Program-made: the position numbers and the translations under genes | Shown: positions 43,443 to 60,556 of the stretch, one piece after another | How positions within the stretch are numbered: position 1 is the first letter of the stretch | Layout: the number at the start of each line of letters is the position of its first letter | Origin: Streptomyces melanogenes | Lineage (GTDB): Bacteria; Actinomycetota; Actinomycetes; Streptomycetales; Streptomycetaceae | DNA length: 64,000 bases | Assembly (NCBI RefSeq): GCF_014649795.1 | Contig: NZ_BMTS01000007.1 | Coordinates: 248,001 to 312,000, forward strand | Reading direction: 5' to 3' | Notes under the pieces: generated by a model | Told to the model about the DNA's origin: nothing | Seen by the model: the letters and a program-made list of their open reading frames with translations, nothing else | The model's database searches: none

Positions 43443-45147
43443 GCCGCAGGACCTGCTGACACGCTTCCTCGCCACCGCGGCGGCGGTCCCGGACCGGATC
43501 GCGATCCACGCCCCCGGCGGCTCCTTGACCTTCGCCGAGTTGGACCGGCGCACGGCCCGTCTCGCCGGGCGGCTGCGCGCGCTGGGCGTCGGCCGAGGCG
43601 ACCGGGTGGGCGTCAGCGCGCGCCGGAGCGTGCACTGGGCGGTGGCACCGCTGGCCGTGTGGCGGGCGGGCGCCGCGTATGTGCCGCTCGACCCGGCCTA
43701 CCCCGACGACCGGCTCGCCTTCGTCGCCGCCGACGCGCACCTGCGCGCCGTGGTCTCGGACACCGGTGCCCTGCCGTGGGCCGACGGCCTGCCGGTGCTG
43801 GGGCCCGACGAGAGCGGCGAGGACCGGTTCGACGACCTGGCCCCGAGCGCGCTCGACCCGGCGTACGTCATCCACACCTCGGGCTCCACCGGCCGCCCCA
43901 AGGGCGCCGAGGTCACCAGGGGCTCCGTGAACGCGCTGGTGGAAGGCCTGGAGGAGCGCGGCGTGTACAGGACCGGGCACCGCGTGGTCGGCTGGAACGC
44001 CAGCCTGTCCTTCGACGCCTCGGTGCAGCAGTGGGCCCGGGTCTGCCGCGGCGACACCCTGGTGCTCCTGTCCGACGACGACCGCACCGACCCGGCCCGG
44101 CTGGCGAAGCTGCTCGACGACCACCACGTCACCGAAGTGGACTTCACCTCCTCGCACTTCCAGCTCGTCGGCTCCGGGCTGCGCGGACGCGGCCTGCGGC
44201 TGCTCCTGGGCGGCGAACCCATACCGGAGCGGATGTGGCGCTCGCTCGCCGAAGGCGAGGACGCCTGGAACCTGTACGGGCCCACCGAGTGCACCGTCGA
44301 CGCCACCGCGACCCCGGTCGCCGGCCCCGACCCGCACCTGGGCCACCCCCTGGCCCATGTGCGCGCCCATGTGCTCGACGCGACGCTGACACCGGCCGGC
44401 ACCGGCGAGCTGTATCTGGCCGGCCCGGCCGTGGCCCTCGGCTATGCGGGACGGCCGGGGCTGACCGCCGAGCGGTTCGTCGCGGACCCCTTCGCGGCCG
44501 ACGGCGGCCGGATGTACCGCACCGGCGACAAGGTGCGCCGCCGCCCGGACGGCACGCTGGAGTTCCTCGGCCGCACCGACCGCCAGATCAAGGTCCGCGG
44601 CTTCCGGGTGGAGCCGGGTGAGGCGGAGGACCGGCTGCGCGAGCACCCGGCGATCGGCGCGGCCGTCGTCGCGCTGCGCACCGGCCCGGACGGGGACACC
44701 CTGCTGGCGGCGTACTGCGTCACCGAGCCGGACGCGGCCGTGAGCGACGACGAACTGCGCGCGCACTGCGCGGCCACGCTGCCCGCCCACGTCGTGCCAT
44801 CGGCCTTTGTCCGGCTGGAGGCGCTGCCGCTGACACCCGGCGGCAAGGTCGACACCTCGGCGCTGCCCGAGATCACGGCGGTCACCACCTCTGCGGGGCG
44901 GGCCCCCGAGGGCGAGCTGGAGCAGCTCATCGCCGGGGTGTGGGCCGAGGTGCTGGGCCGCGACAGCGTCCACGCGGACGAGAACTTCTTCGCGCTCGGC
45001 GGCCACTCGCTGGTGGCGCTGAGGGTGGTGTCCCGGCTCAAGCGGGCCACCGGGATCATCCTGCCGACCAAGGCCGTCTACCGCTTCCCCCGGCTGAGCG
45101 ATCTGGCCCGGCACGCGGAGTCGCTCCGGTCGGGCGGTGCCGCATGA
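43435..45147 (+). CDS. NRPS A-T didomain protein
   Basis: A 570-residue free-standing module: A domain (A3 YVIHTSGSTGRPKGAEVT near residue 143; A5 NLYGPTECTVDAT near 281; A7-A8 YRTGDKVRRRPDG and KVRGFRVEPGE; A10 PGGKVDTSAL) and a carrier domain with the 4'-phosphopantetheine Ser in FFALGGHSLVALR near 523. No C domain. My hand alignment gives a ten-residue code of about D-A-Q-F-L-G-L-V-D-K, which I cannot match to a substrate. Placed between the HxE oxygenase and the thioesterase, it resembles SyrB1-type loading proteins that hold an amino acid for modification and then hand it to a module lacking an A domain. Confidence 0.9.
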   Translation: MAEPQDLLTRFLATAAAVPDRIAIHAPGGSLTFAELDRRTARLAGRLRALGVGRGDRVGVSARRSVHWAVAPLAVWRAGAAYVPLDPAYPDDRLAFVAADAHLRAVVSDTGALPWADGLPVLGPDESGEDRFDDLAPSALDPAYVIHTSGSTGRPKGAEVTRGSVNALVEGLEERGVYRTGHRVVGWNASLSFDASVQQWARVCRGDTLVLLSDDDRTDPARLAKLLDDHHVTEVDFTSSHFQLVGSGLRGRGLRLLLGGEPIPERMWRSLAEGEDAWNLYGPTECTVDATATPVAGPDPHLGHPLAHVRAHVLDATLTPAGTGELYLAGPAVALGYAGRPGLTAERFVADPFAADGGRMYRTGDKVRRRPDGTLEFLGRTDRQIKVRGFRVEPGEAEDRLREHPAIGAAVVALRTGPDGDTLLAAYCVTEPDAAVSDDELRAHCAATLPAHVVPSAFVRLEALPLTPGGKVDTSALPEITAVTTSAGRAPEGELEQLIAGVWAEVLGRDSVHADENFFALGGHSLVALRVVSRLKRATGIILPTKAVYRFPRLSDLARHAESLRSGGAA

Positions 45148-45908
45148 GCGCCCCGGACACCACCGTGGTCCGCCTCACCCAGCGGCCCGACCCCGCCCGC
45201 ACCCTGGTCTGCCTCGGCTTCTGCGGCGGCGGCACGGCCTCCTTCCACCCCTGGATCCCGGCGCTGCCCGACGACACCGACCTGGTGGCCATCTGCTACC
45301 CGGGGCGCGAGGGCCGCTTCCTGGAGGAGTGCGCGTCCACCTGGGACGAGCTCGCGGCGGACGCCGCGCACGCCGTCGCCTCCGTCGCGGCCGAAGGCCC
45401 GTACATCCTGTTCGGGCACAGCATGGGCGGCTGGATGGCCTTCGAGGTCGCCGCCCGGCTGGCGGCGGCCGGCGCCCCGGTGCCGCGGTCGCTGGTGGTC
45501 TCCGCCTGCAACGCGCCCGACCAGGGCCTCACCGAGCGGGACCGGTTCCCCGCCCAGGGCCAGCACGACGGTGAACTCCTGGAGTGGATGCGCACCCACG
45601 GCCTGCTGCCCGCGCACGTCCTGGACGAACCCGAACTGACCGAGATGGCCGTGGAGTTGATGCGCGCCGACATCCGGGCCCGCGACACCTTCACCTTCGC
45701 CCCCGGCACCCGTATCGACGTGCCCCTGCACATCCTCTCGGGCGCGGACGACCCGGTGATCGGGGACGACCTCGGCCCGCGCTGGGCCGGTCTGACCACC
45801 GGCGGATCCCGCCACGACGTCCTGCCCGGCGGGCACTTCTACACCCCCGCCGTCTGGAACGCCCTGCCCACCCGGATCGCCGCGCTCGGCGCTTCCGTCA
45901 CTCACTGA
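45144..45908 (+). CDS. Type II thioesterase
   Basis: A 254-residue alpha/beta hydrolase: CLGFCGGGTASFHPWIPAL, nucleophile Ser in ILFGHSMGGWMAFE near residue 94, Asp in ILSGADDPVIGDD near 201 and His in VLPGGHFYTPAV near 231. This is the standard TEII that removes wrong acyl groups from carrier domains. Because an aminoacyl shuttle (as with SyrC) would be needed to feed the A-less module of the large NRPS, it could do this instead, although SyrC uses a Cys nucleophile. ATG 45144 overlaps the A-T stop. Confidence 0.9.
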   Translation: MSAPDTTVVRLTQRPDPARTLVCLGFCGGGTASFHPWIPALPDDTDLVAICYPGREGRFLEECASTWDELAADAAHAVASVAAEGPYILFGHSMGGWMAFEVAARLAAAGAPVPRSLVVSACNAPDQGLTERDRFPAQGQHDGELLEWMRTHGLLPAHVLDEPELTEMAVELMRADIRARDTFTFAPGTRIDVPLHILSGADDPVIGDDLGPRWAGLTTGGSRHDVLPGGHFYTPAVWNALPTRIAALGASVTH

Positions 45909-45923
45909 ACGAACGGCACCACC

Positions 45924-46985
45924 ATGACCTACGCACCCGCGTTCGGCATCAGCCATGTCGAGCACTACGTCGCCGACCTGACCACCGCCGCCGCCGAATT
46001 CACCGGCGCCTACGGCTTCCGCCCGGTGGCCCGCGCGGCTTCCGGGGAGGCCGAGTCCCTGGTCCTGCGCCAGGGCCGGATCACCCTCGTCCTGACCCAG
46101 GCCCGCTCGCCGCGCCACCGGGGCGCCGACTACGTCCTGGCCCACGGCGACGGAGTCGCCGACATCGCGTTCACCGTCGCCGACGTCCCGGCCGCCTTCG
46201 ACGAGGCCGTCTCGCGCGGAGCGGTGCCGCTGGCCGTGCCGCGCCGCCATGAGGACGGCCGGACCACCGCGGTCGTCGCGGGCTTCGGCGACGTGGTGCA
46301 CACCCTCGTCGAGCCCGGCCCCGACGGGCTGCCGCCGGGCTTCACCGCCCTGGCGGACGCCTCCGAGGCCCCGGCCGGGGAACTCCTCGACGAGCTCGAC
46401 CACTTCGCGGTCTGTCTGCGCGCCGGGGAACTGGAGCGCACGGTCGACTTCTACACCCAGGTGCTGGGCTTCAAGATGATCTTCAGTGAGCTCATCAAGG
46501 TGGGCGCGCAGGCGATGGACTCCAAGGTGGTGCAGAGCGCCACCGGCGAGGTCACCCTCACCCTGATCCAGCCCGACACCAGCGCCGAGCCCGGGCAGAT
46601 CGACCGCTTCCTGGAGGAGCACGGCGGCTCCGGCGTGCAGCACCTGGCGTTCGCCGCCGGTGACGTGGTCCGCGCGGTGGGCACCCTGCGTGAGCGCGGC
46701 GTGGACTTCCTCTCCGTGCCCGACGCCTACTACACGATGCTCGCCGACCGCATGGAGCTGACCCGGCACAGCACCGAGGAACTCCACGGCCTGGACATCC
46801 TGGTCGACGAGGACCACGACGGCCAGCTCTTCCAGATCTTCACCCGCTCCACCCACCCCAGGCGCACCCTCTTCCACGAGGTGATCGAGCGGTTCGGCGC
46901 GCGCACCTTCGGCAGCGGCAACATCAAGGCCCTGTACGAGGCGGTGGAGGCCGAGCGCCTGAGCACCGAGGACGTGCTGCGGTGA
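45924..46985 (+). CDS. hmaS: 4-Hydroxymandelate synthase
   Basis: A 353-residue non-haem Fe(II) dioxygenase with two vicinal-oxygen-chelate halves. Metal ligands lie in SGVQHLAFAAGDVVRAVG (second His, near residue 234) and LDELDHFAVCLRAGELERT (first His, near 159); the Glu side is near LFQIFTRSTHPRRTLFHEV. It converts 4-hydroxyphenylpyruvate to 4-hydroxymandelate, the first step to 4-hydroxyphenylglycine. Sequence alone does not separate it from the homogentisate-forming HPPD, but the next two genes are Hmo and HpgT, so HmaS is strongly favoured. Confidence 0.9.
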   Translation: MTYAPAFGISHVEHYVADLTTAAAEFTGAYGFRPVARAASGEAESLVLRQGRITLVLTQARSPRHRGADYVLAHGDGVADIAFTVADVPAAFDEAVSRGAVPLAVPRRHEDGRTTAVVAGFGDVVHTLVEPGPDGLPPGFTALADASEAPAGELLDELDHFAVCLRAGELERTVDFYTQVLGFKMIFSELIKVGAQAMDSKVVQSATGEVTLTLIQPDTSAEPGQIDRFLEEHGGSGVQHLAFAAGDVVRAVGTLRERGVDFLSVPDAYYTMLADRMELTRHSTEELHGLDILVDEDHDGQLFQIFTRSTHPRRTLFHEVIERFGARTFGSGNIKALYEAVEAERLSTEDVLR

Positions 46986-48073
46986 GCACCCACGCACCGG
47001 TGCGCACGCAGGACTTCGCCACCCTCGCCGAGCGGAGCCTGCCCGCGCCCGTCTGGGACTTCCTCGCGGGCGGCAGCGGCGAGGAGCTGACGCTGGCCGC
47101 CAACCGCGCCGCGCTGGACGCCGTCACCCTGGTTCCCCGGGTGCTGACCGGCGGCGCGGGCCGCACCACGGGAGCCGACCTGCTCGGCACCGCGGCGGCC
47201 CTGCCGCTGGCCGTCGCCCCCATGGCGTACCAGCGGCTGCTCCACCCCGACGGCGAGGCGGCCACGGCCCGCGCGGCCAAGGCGGCCGGGGTGCCGTTCG
47301 TGCTCAGCACACTCAGCAGCGTGCCCGTCGAGGAGATCACCGCTCTCGGCGCGGACACCTGGTTCCAGCTCTACTGCCTGCGCGACCGCGCGGCCACCAC
47401 CGAGCTGGTCCGGCGGGCCGAACGGGCGGGCTGTTCGGCGCTGATGGTGACCGTGGACGTCCCCGTGATGGGGCGCCGGCTGCGGGATCTGCGCCATGGC
47501 TTCGCGCTGCCGCCCGAGGTGGCGCCCGCCCATCTCGACCCGGCCGGGACCGGCCGCACCCACGACAAACGTGCCGGAAGCTCCGCCGTGGCCGAGCACA
47601 CCGCCGAGGCGTTCGCGTCCGACCTGGACTGGGACGACCTGGCCCGACTGCGCGCGGACACCCGGCTGCCGCTGATCGTCAAGGGCGTGCTGGACCCGCG
47701 CGACGCCGCCCGCGCCGCCGCCGTGGGCGCCGACGCCGTGGTGGTCTCCAACCACGGCGGCCGTCAACTGGACGGCGCGGCAACCGGTATCGACCTGCTG
47801 CCCGCCGTCCGTGAAGCCGTCCCCGACGGCTGCCGGGTGCTGCTCGACAGCGGCATCCGCAGCGGCACCGACGTCCTCAAGGCGCTGGCGCTCGGCGCGG
47901 ACGGGGTGCTGCTGGGGCGTCCGGTCCTGTGGGGCCTGGCCGTCGACGGCGAGCAGGGCGTACGCGAGGTGCTGCGGCTCGTGGAGAGCGAACTGCGGTC
48001 CGCGCTGACGCTGTCGGGCTGCGCCGGACCGGCCGAGGCCCGGCGCCTGGGCGTACGGGGAGCGGCCCGATGA
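46982..48073 (+). CDS. hmo: 4-Hydroxymandelate oxidase
   Basis: A 363-residue FMN-dependent alpha-hydroxy-acid oxidase: VWDFLAGGSGEELTLAANR, the FMN-binding VAPMAYQRLLHPDGE, catalytic His/Arg in VVVSNHGGRQLDGA near residue 255 and the phosphate-binding LLDSGIRSGTDVLKAL near 285. It oxidises 4-hydroxymandelate to 4-hydroxybenzoylformate, second step of the Hpg pathway. GTG 46982 overlaps the HmaS stop (GTGA). Confidence 0.92.
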   Translation: MSTHAPVRTQDFATLAERSLPAPVWDFLAGGSGEELTLAANRAALDAVTLVPRVLTGGAGRTTGADLLGTAAALPLAVAPMAYQRLLHPDGEAATARAAKAAGVPFVLSTLSSVPVEEITALGADTWFQLYCLRDRAATTELVRRAERAGCSALMVTVDVPVMGRRLRDLRHGFALPPEVAPAHLDPAGTGRTHDKRAGSSAVAEHTAEAFASDLDWDDLARLRADTRLPLIVKGVLDPRDAARAAAVGADAVVVSNHGGRQLDGAATGIDLLPAVREAVPDGCRVLLDSGIRSGTDVLKALALGADGVLLGRPVLWGLAVDGEQGVREVLRLVESELRSALTLSGCAGPAEARRLGVRGAAR

Positions 48074-49371
48074 CCTCACCCGTACTGCTCGACCGGGCGG
48101 ATCTGCACGCCTCGCTCGCCGACCCCGCCCTGCTGTCGATGAACTTCCTCAACGAGGTGGCGGGCCGCTACCCCCGGGCGATCTCCTTCGCGCCGGGCCG
48201 GCCCACCGAGGAGACCTTCGACGTCGCCGACCTGCACCGCTATCTCGACGCCTACGCCCGCCACCTCGCCGAGGACAAGGGCTATGACGAGGTACGGGTG
48301 CGGCGGGAGCTGTTCCAGTACGGGCGGACCAAGGGCGTCGTGCACGAGCTGATCGCCCGCCAGCTCCAGTTGGACGAGGGCATCACCGTCGACCCGGAGG
48401 CCATCGTCGTCACCGTCGGGGCCCAGGAGGCGCTGTGGCTGGTGCTGCGCGCCCTGAAGGCCGCCGAGAACGACGTGGTGCTCGCGGTGACACCCGCCTA
48501 CGTCGGACTGACCGGCGCTGCCCGGCTCCTCGACCTGCCGGTGCGGTCCGTCCCCGAAGGCCCCCACGGCCTGCGGCCCGAGGACCTGCTCGACCGGATC
48601 CGGGCCGTGCGGGCTGCGGGGGAGCGGCCCCGGGCCCTGTACCTGGTGCCCGACTTCTCCAACCCCAGCGGCCACTCCCTGGACCTGGCGACCCGCCGGC
48701 GCCTGCTGGAGATCGCCGCCGAGGAGGACATCCTGCTCCTGGAGGACAACCCCTACGGCTACTTCCGGGCCGCCGACGGCGAGCGGTTGCCGACGCTCAA
48801 GGCGCTCGACACCGGGCAGCGGGTGGTACACGTCGGGTCGCTGGCCAAGACCTGCTTCCCCGGCGCCCGGGTGGGTTTCGCCGTGGCGGACCAGCAGATC
48901 GCGGGCGGAGGCCTGCTCGCCGACGAGCTCTCCCGCGCCAAGAGCATGGTCACCGTCAACACCTCACCGATCAGCCAGGCCCTGGTCGGCGGCATGCTCC
49001 TGGAGCACGGCGGCAGCCTGCTGCGCGCCAACGAGCGTGCGATCGCCGTCTACCGCCGCAACCTCGACTGCCTCCTGAAGGGCCTTGAGCGCCGGTTCTC
49101 GGCACTGCCCGGCGTCTCCTGGAACACCCCGTCGGGTGGGTTCTTCGTGGTGGTGACGGTGCCGTTCCCGGTCACCGACGCGCTCCTGGAGGACGCGGCC
49201 GTACGGCACGGCGTGCTGTTCACCCCGATGCGCCACTTCGGCGACGACGCCCGCTCGGCCCGCCAACTGCGCTTGTCGTGCAGCTATCTGACCACGGATC
49301 AGATCGAGTCGGGGCTCGACCGGCTGAGCGACCTGATCGCCGAGCACCTGCGGGCGGCGCCGGATGCCTGA
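48070..49371 (+). CDS. hpgT: 4-Hydroxyphenylglycine aminotransferase
   Basis: A 433-residue PLP-dependent fold-type I aminotransferase of the MocR/AAT-I type: ISFAPGRPTEETF near residue 38, VTVGAQEALWLVLRA, YLVPDFSNPSGHSLD near 197 and the Schiff-base Lys in VVHVGSLAKTCFPGARVG near 262. It transaminates 4-hydroxybenzoylformate to L-Hpg, generally using tyrosine as amino donor. ATG 48070 overlaps the Hmo stop. With HmaS and Hmo it completes Hpg supply; no prephenate dehydrogenase is in the window. Confidence 0.92.
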   Translation: MTSPVLLDRADLHASLADPALLSMNFLNEVAGRYPRAISFAPGRPTEETFDVADLHRYLDAYARHLAEDKGYDEVRVRRELFQYGRTKGVVHELIARQLQLDEGITVDPEAIVVTVGAQEALWLVLRALKAAENDVVLAVTPAYVGLTGAARLLDLPVRSVPEGPHGLRPEDLLDRIRAVRAAGERPRALYLVPDFSNPSGHSLDLATRRRLLEIAAEEDILLLEDNPYGYFRAADGERLPTLKALDTGQRVVHVGSLAKTCFPGARVGFAVADQQIAGGGLLADELSRAKSMVTVNTSPISQALVGGMLLEHGGSLLRANERAIAVYRRNLDCLLKGLERRFSALPGVSWNTPSGGFFVVVTVPFPVTDALLEDAAVRHGVLFTPMRHFGDDARSARQLRLSCSYLTTDQIESGLDRLSDLIAEHLRAAPDA

Positions 49372-49405
49372 CCGCCCGTACCGGGACCGAGAAGAAGGAA
49401 TCCCC

Positions 49406-50926
49406 ATGCCCGTCGACGCGAACGGCCCGTCCCGGTCGCTCAGTCACCTCCTGGCCGCCGCCCTGCGGCGCCACCACGCCTCCATCGCCGTCGTCGACCA
49501 GGGTGTCCACCACACCTATGCCGAACTCGACCGGCTCTCGGCCGAGATCGCGGGCGGGCTCGCCGCCCGTGGCCTGGGACCGGGCCAGGTGGTCGCCGTC
49601 CACGCCCACCGCTCGTGGGCGCGCTGCGCCGCGGTGCTCGGCGCCTGGCGGGCCGGGGCCGGGGTGGTCAGCATCGACCCCGCCATGCCGGCCCCCCGCG
49701 CCGCGAAGATCGCCCGGTTCAGCGAGCTGGTGGTGCGCGCCGACGGCACCGCGCCGACCGGTCTCGGCCCCATCGAGTGCACCGTCGACGAGGTGCGCGC
49801 CACCCCGCTGGAAGAGCCGCTGGAGGGTCCGGTCGGCTATGTCATCCCCACCTCCGGCTCGACGGGCGAACCCAAGTCGGTGGCCGTGCCGCCCGGCATC
49901 CTGGCCGCGCTCGGCGAGTGGCACCGCACCCACTGGTCCCACGGCCGCCCGCCGCACACCCTGCAGGCGTCCTCCATCGGCTTCGACGTCGGCTACGAGG
50001 AACTCGTCGCGACCTGGCTCGCCGGAGCACGCCTGGTGGTCGTGGACGACGTCCAGCGCCAGGACCCCTTCACGCTGATGGAGATCATCCGCGAACACCG
50101 GGTGGCCCGGCTGTTCCTGCCGGTGGTGGGGCTGCACGCACTGGCGACCGCCGCGGTCTTCGAGGACGACCCGATGCCGGACCTGCGGGAGATCGCGGTG
50201 GCCGGCGAGCGGCTGGTCGTCAACGCCGAGGTACGGGAGTTCTGCGCGGCCGGCGGCGTCACGCTGGTCAACGAGTACGGGCCCAGCGAGACGCATGTCG
50301 TCACCGAGTACCGCATGGCGCCGCAGGACGCGGACCACTGGCCCGACCACCCGCCGATCGGCCGGGCGGTCGCCGGAGCGGAACTGCTCCACCACGCCGA
50401 CGGAGTGCTGCGGCCCTTCGCCGCCGGCGAGGAGGGCGAACTGTTCGTCGCGGGGGAGTCGGTGGGGCTGGGATACCTGGGTGACCCGGAGCTCACCGAC
50501 GCCAAGTTCCGCACCCTGGCGCACCGCGACGGCACCGCGCGCCGCGCCTACGCCACCGGCGACCTGGTCCGCTTCGACGGCACCGATCTCCACTTCGTGG
50601 CCCGGGCCGACGACCAGCTGAAGGTGAGTGGCTACCGGGTCGAGCCCGGCGAGGTCGAAGCGGTCCTCGACGCCGTGCCGGGCGTGCGCCGGGCCGTGGT
50701 GGTGGCGGTGACCCTCGCGGGCTCCACCCGGCTGGCCGCTGCCTACACGCGCACCGGGACCGGCGAAGCCGACGCCGAGGCGCTCGCCGCGGCCTGCGCG
50801 GCCCAGCTGCCCGCCTACATGGTGCCCAAGCACTTCCAGGCGCTGAACGAGCTGCCGGTGACCGCCAACGGAAAGGTCGACCGGGCCCGGCTGCGCACGC
50901 TGTTCGCCGTCGGCCGCACCGTCTGA
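49406..50926 (+). CDS. Free-standing NRPS adenylation domain
   Basis: A 506-residue A domain with no carrier or C domain: A3 GYVIPTSGSTGEPKSVAVP near residue 150, A5 NEYGPSETHVVTEY near 293, YATGDLVRFDG near 385, KVSGYRVEPGE near 412, and the ending A10 TANGKVDRARL. The core FDVGYEELVATWL and the YGPSETHVV form are divergent from the usual amino-acid pattern; my code reading (about D-V-E-L-A-A-E-V-V-K) matches nothing I know. The next gene is a T-E didomain, so the two together would make an initiation module. ATG 49406 has AAGAAGGA upstream; an in-frame GTG-type extension to 49364 is less likely. Confidence 0.9.
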   Translation: MPVDANGPSRSLSHLLAAALRRHHASIAVVDQGVHHTYAELDRLSAEIAGGLAARGLGPGQVVAVHAHRSWARCAAVLGAWRAGAGVVSIDPAMPAPRAAKIARFSELVVRADGTAPTGLGPIECTVDEVRATPLEEPLEGPVGYVIPTSGSTGEPKSVAVPPGILAALGEWHRTHWSHGRPPHTLQASSIGFDVGYEELVATWLAGARLVVVDDVQRQDPFTLMEIIREHRVARLFLPVVGLHALATAAVFEDDPMPDLREIAVAGERLVVNAEVREFCAAGGVTLVNEYGPSETHVVTEYRMAPQDADHWPDHPPIGRAVAGAELLHHADGVLRPFAAGEEGELFVAGESVGLGYLGDPELTDAKFRTLAHRDGTARRAYATGDLVRFDGTDLHFVARADDQLKVSGYRVEPGEVEAVLDAVPGVRRAVVVAVTLAGSTRLAAAYTRTGTGEADAEALAAACAAQLPAYMVPKHFQALNELPVTANGKVDRARLRTLFAVGRTV

Positions 50927-50964
50927 GACCCGAAGACACCACCACCCGAGGAAGGGACAATCGA

Positions 50965-52638
50965 GTGACACCGCAGGAGCAGATCCTGTGCGGCGTGCTG
51001 GCCGACCTGTTCGCCAGGCCCGGCATCGGCCCCGAGGACAGCTTCGTCCGGCTGGGCGGCGACAGCATCATCGCCGTCCAGGTGGTCGGCGCCGTCCGCC
51101 GCGCGGGCTGGGCCGTCACCGTCCGCGACGTGCTCGCCCAGCCGGACGTGGCACACCTCGCCGCCGCCGCCCGCCCCGTGACCCGGCCCGCCCGCCCCCG
51201 CCAGGAGGACGGCGTCGGCGCCGTCGTGCCCACGCCGATCATGCACTGGCTGCGCGAGCGTGGCGGCCCGGCCGACAGCTACCACCAGTTCATGGTGGTG
51301 CGCACCCCGGCCGCACTCACGCTCGACGACGCCCACGCCGTGCTCCAGGCGCTTCTGGACCGCCACGACATGCTGCGGCTGCGGCTGACCGACGACGGGC
51401 CGCACACGCTCCCCGTCGGTGCGGTACGGGCCGAAAAGTGCCTGACCCGGGCGGTCGCGGACACGGCCGGGAACGTCGAGCGGGAGGTGCACGCCGCCCG
51501 CGACCGGCTCCGCCTGGCCGACGCCGACGTGGTGCGGGCGGTCTGGTTCGACGCCGGGCCCACCGCGCCCGGACGCCTGGCCCTGGTCGTCAACCACATG
51601 GTGGTCGACGGCATCTCCTGGCGGATCATCACGGACGACCTGGCCCGGGCGTGGCAGGCCGTCGCCGACGGGCGCACCCCCGCCCTCGACCCTGTTCCCA
51701 CCTCCTTCCGCCGCTGGTCCCGGCTGCTGGTCGCCGAGGCGGACCGGCGCCTGGGCGAACTCCCGTACTGGACCGAGGTGGTGCGCCCGGGCGGGGCGAC
51801 GATCGGCCGCCGGGAGCTCGACCCGGCCCGCGACCACGAGGACCGCGCCGCCCACCTGACCCTCACCCTGCCGGCCGCCACCACCGGGCCGCTGCTCACC
51901 AAGACGGCCGAGCGGCTGGGCGCCGACGCCAACGAGATCCTGCTGACCGGCCTGGCACTGGCACTGGCCCACTGGCTGGAGCAGCCGGGCGACGTCCTGG
52001 TGAACCTGGAGGGCCACGGCCGCGAAGAGATCGCCGAGGAGGCCGATCTCTCCCGTACCGTCGGCTGGTTCACCACGCTCTTCCCCACCCGCTTCGCACT
52101 CGCCGGACTCGCCGTCCCCGACGCCGAGGCCGACGGCCCCGTGGCCGGTCTCGCGCTGCGGCGGGTCAAGGAGCAGCTGCGCCGAATCCCCGGCAAGGGC
52201 CTCGGCCACGGGCTGCTGCGCCATCTGCACCCGGCGGGCGGGCCGCTGGCCGCCGCCGGCCGCCCCCGGCTCGGCTTCAACTACCTGGGCCGTTTCCCGG
52301 GAACCAGCGACGCGGACTGGCAGATGCTGCCCGAGTACGGCGCCCGCCTGGACGCCCCCGGCCCCCGTATGCCCATGGCGCACCCCGTCGAGGTCAACGC
52401 CATCGTCCTGGAGACGGCGGACGGGCCGGTCCTGCACGCCGACTGGGCCTGGGCGCCCGGTGTGCTGGAGGAGCCGGAGGTGCGCGCGCTCGCCGAGACC
52501 TGGTTCCGCAGGCTCGCCGCGCTCGTCGCCCACGCCGAACGGCCCGACGCCGGCGGCACCGTGGCCGCCGACCTCACCCTCGCCGCGATCGACCAGGACG
52601 AACTGGACGACCTCGCCGCCTCCCTCGAAGCCCTCTGA
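50965..52638 (+). CDS. NRPS T-E didomain protein
   Basis: A 557-residue protein. The carrier domain has the Ser in FVRLGGDSIIAVQ near residue 34; the LGGDS form marks carriers that precede epimerases. The epimerisation domain follows: VVNHMVVDGISWRI (HHxxxDG equivalent, near 211), NLEGHGREEI near 350, TVGWFTTLFPTRF near 367 and LGFNYLGRFPG near 435. It would epimerise the aminoacyl group loaded by the free A domain, starting the chain with a D-residue. GTG 50965 has GGAAGGGA upstream. No communication-mediating C-terminus beyond DELDDLAASLEAL. Confidence 0.93.
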   Translation: MTPQEQILCGVLADLFARPGIGPEDSFVRLGGDSIIAVQVVGAVRRAGWAVTVRDVLAQPDVAHLAAAARPVTRPARPRQEDGVGAVVPTPIMHWLRERGGPADSYHQFMVVRTPAALTLDDAHAVLQALLDRHDMLRLRLTDDGPHTLPVGAVRAEKCLTRAVADTAGNVEREVHAARDRLRLADADVVRAVWFDAGPTAPGRLALVVNHMVVDGISWRIITDDLARAWQAVADGRTPALDPVPTSFRRWSRLLVAEADRRLGELPYWTEVVRPGGATIGRRELDPARDHEDRAAHLTLTLPAATTGPLLTKTAERLGADANEILLTGLALALAHWLEQPGDVLVNLEGHGREEIAEEADLSRTVGWFTTLFPTRFALAGLAVPDAEADGPVAGLALRRVKEQLRRIPGKGLGHGLLRHLHPAGGPLAAAGRPRLGFNYLGRFPGTSDADWQMLPEYGARLDAPGPRMPMAHPVEVNAIVLETADGPVLHADWAWAPGVLEEPEVRALAETWFRRLAALVAHAERPDAGGTVAADLTLAAIDQDELDDLAASLEAL

Positions 52639-52662
52639 CGAACCATCCGGAGTGAACCAGTA

Positions 52663-60516
<7,854 letters not shown>

Positions 60517-60556
60517 ACCACCCCCGTCGTCCCCGCGCACTTTCCAGGAGAATCCC

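Noticed and set aside
45924..46985. 4-Hydroxyphenylpyruvate dioxygenase (homogentisate-forming)
   Set aside because: Same fold, but adjacency to Hmo, HpgT and an Hpg-specific A domain makes hydroxymandelate synthase far more likely.
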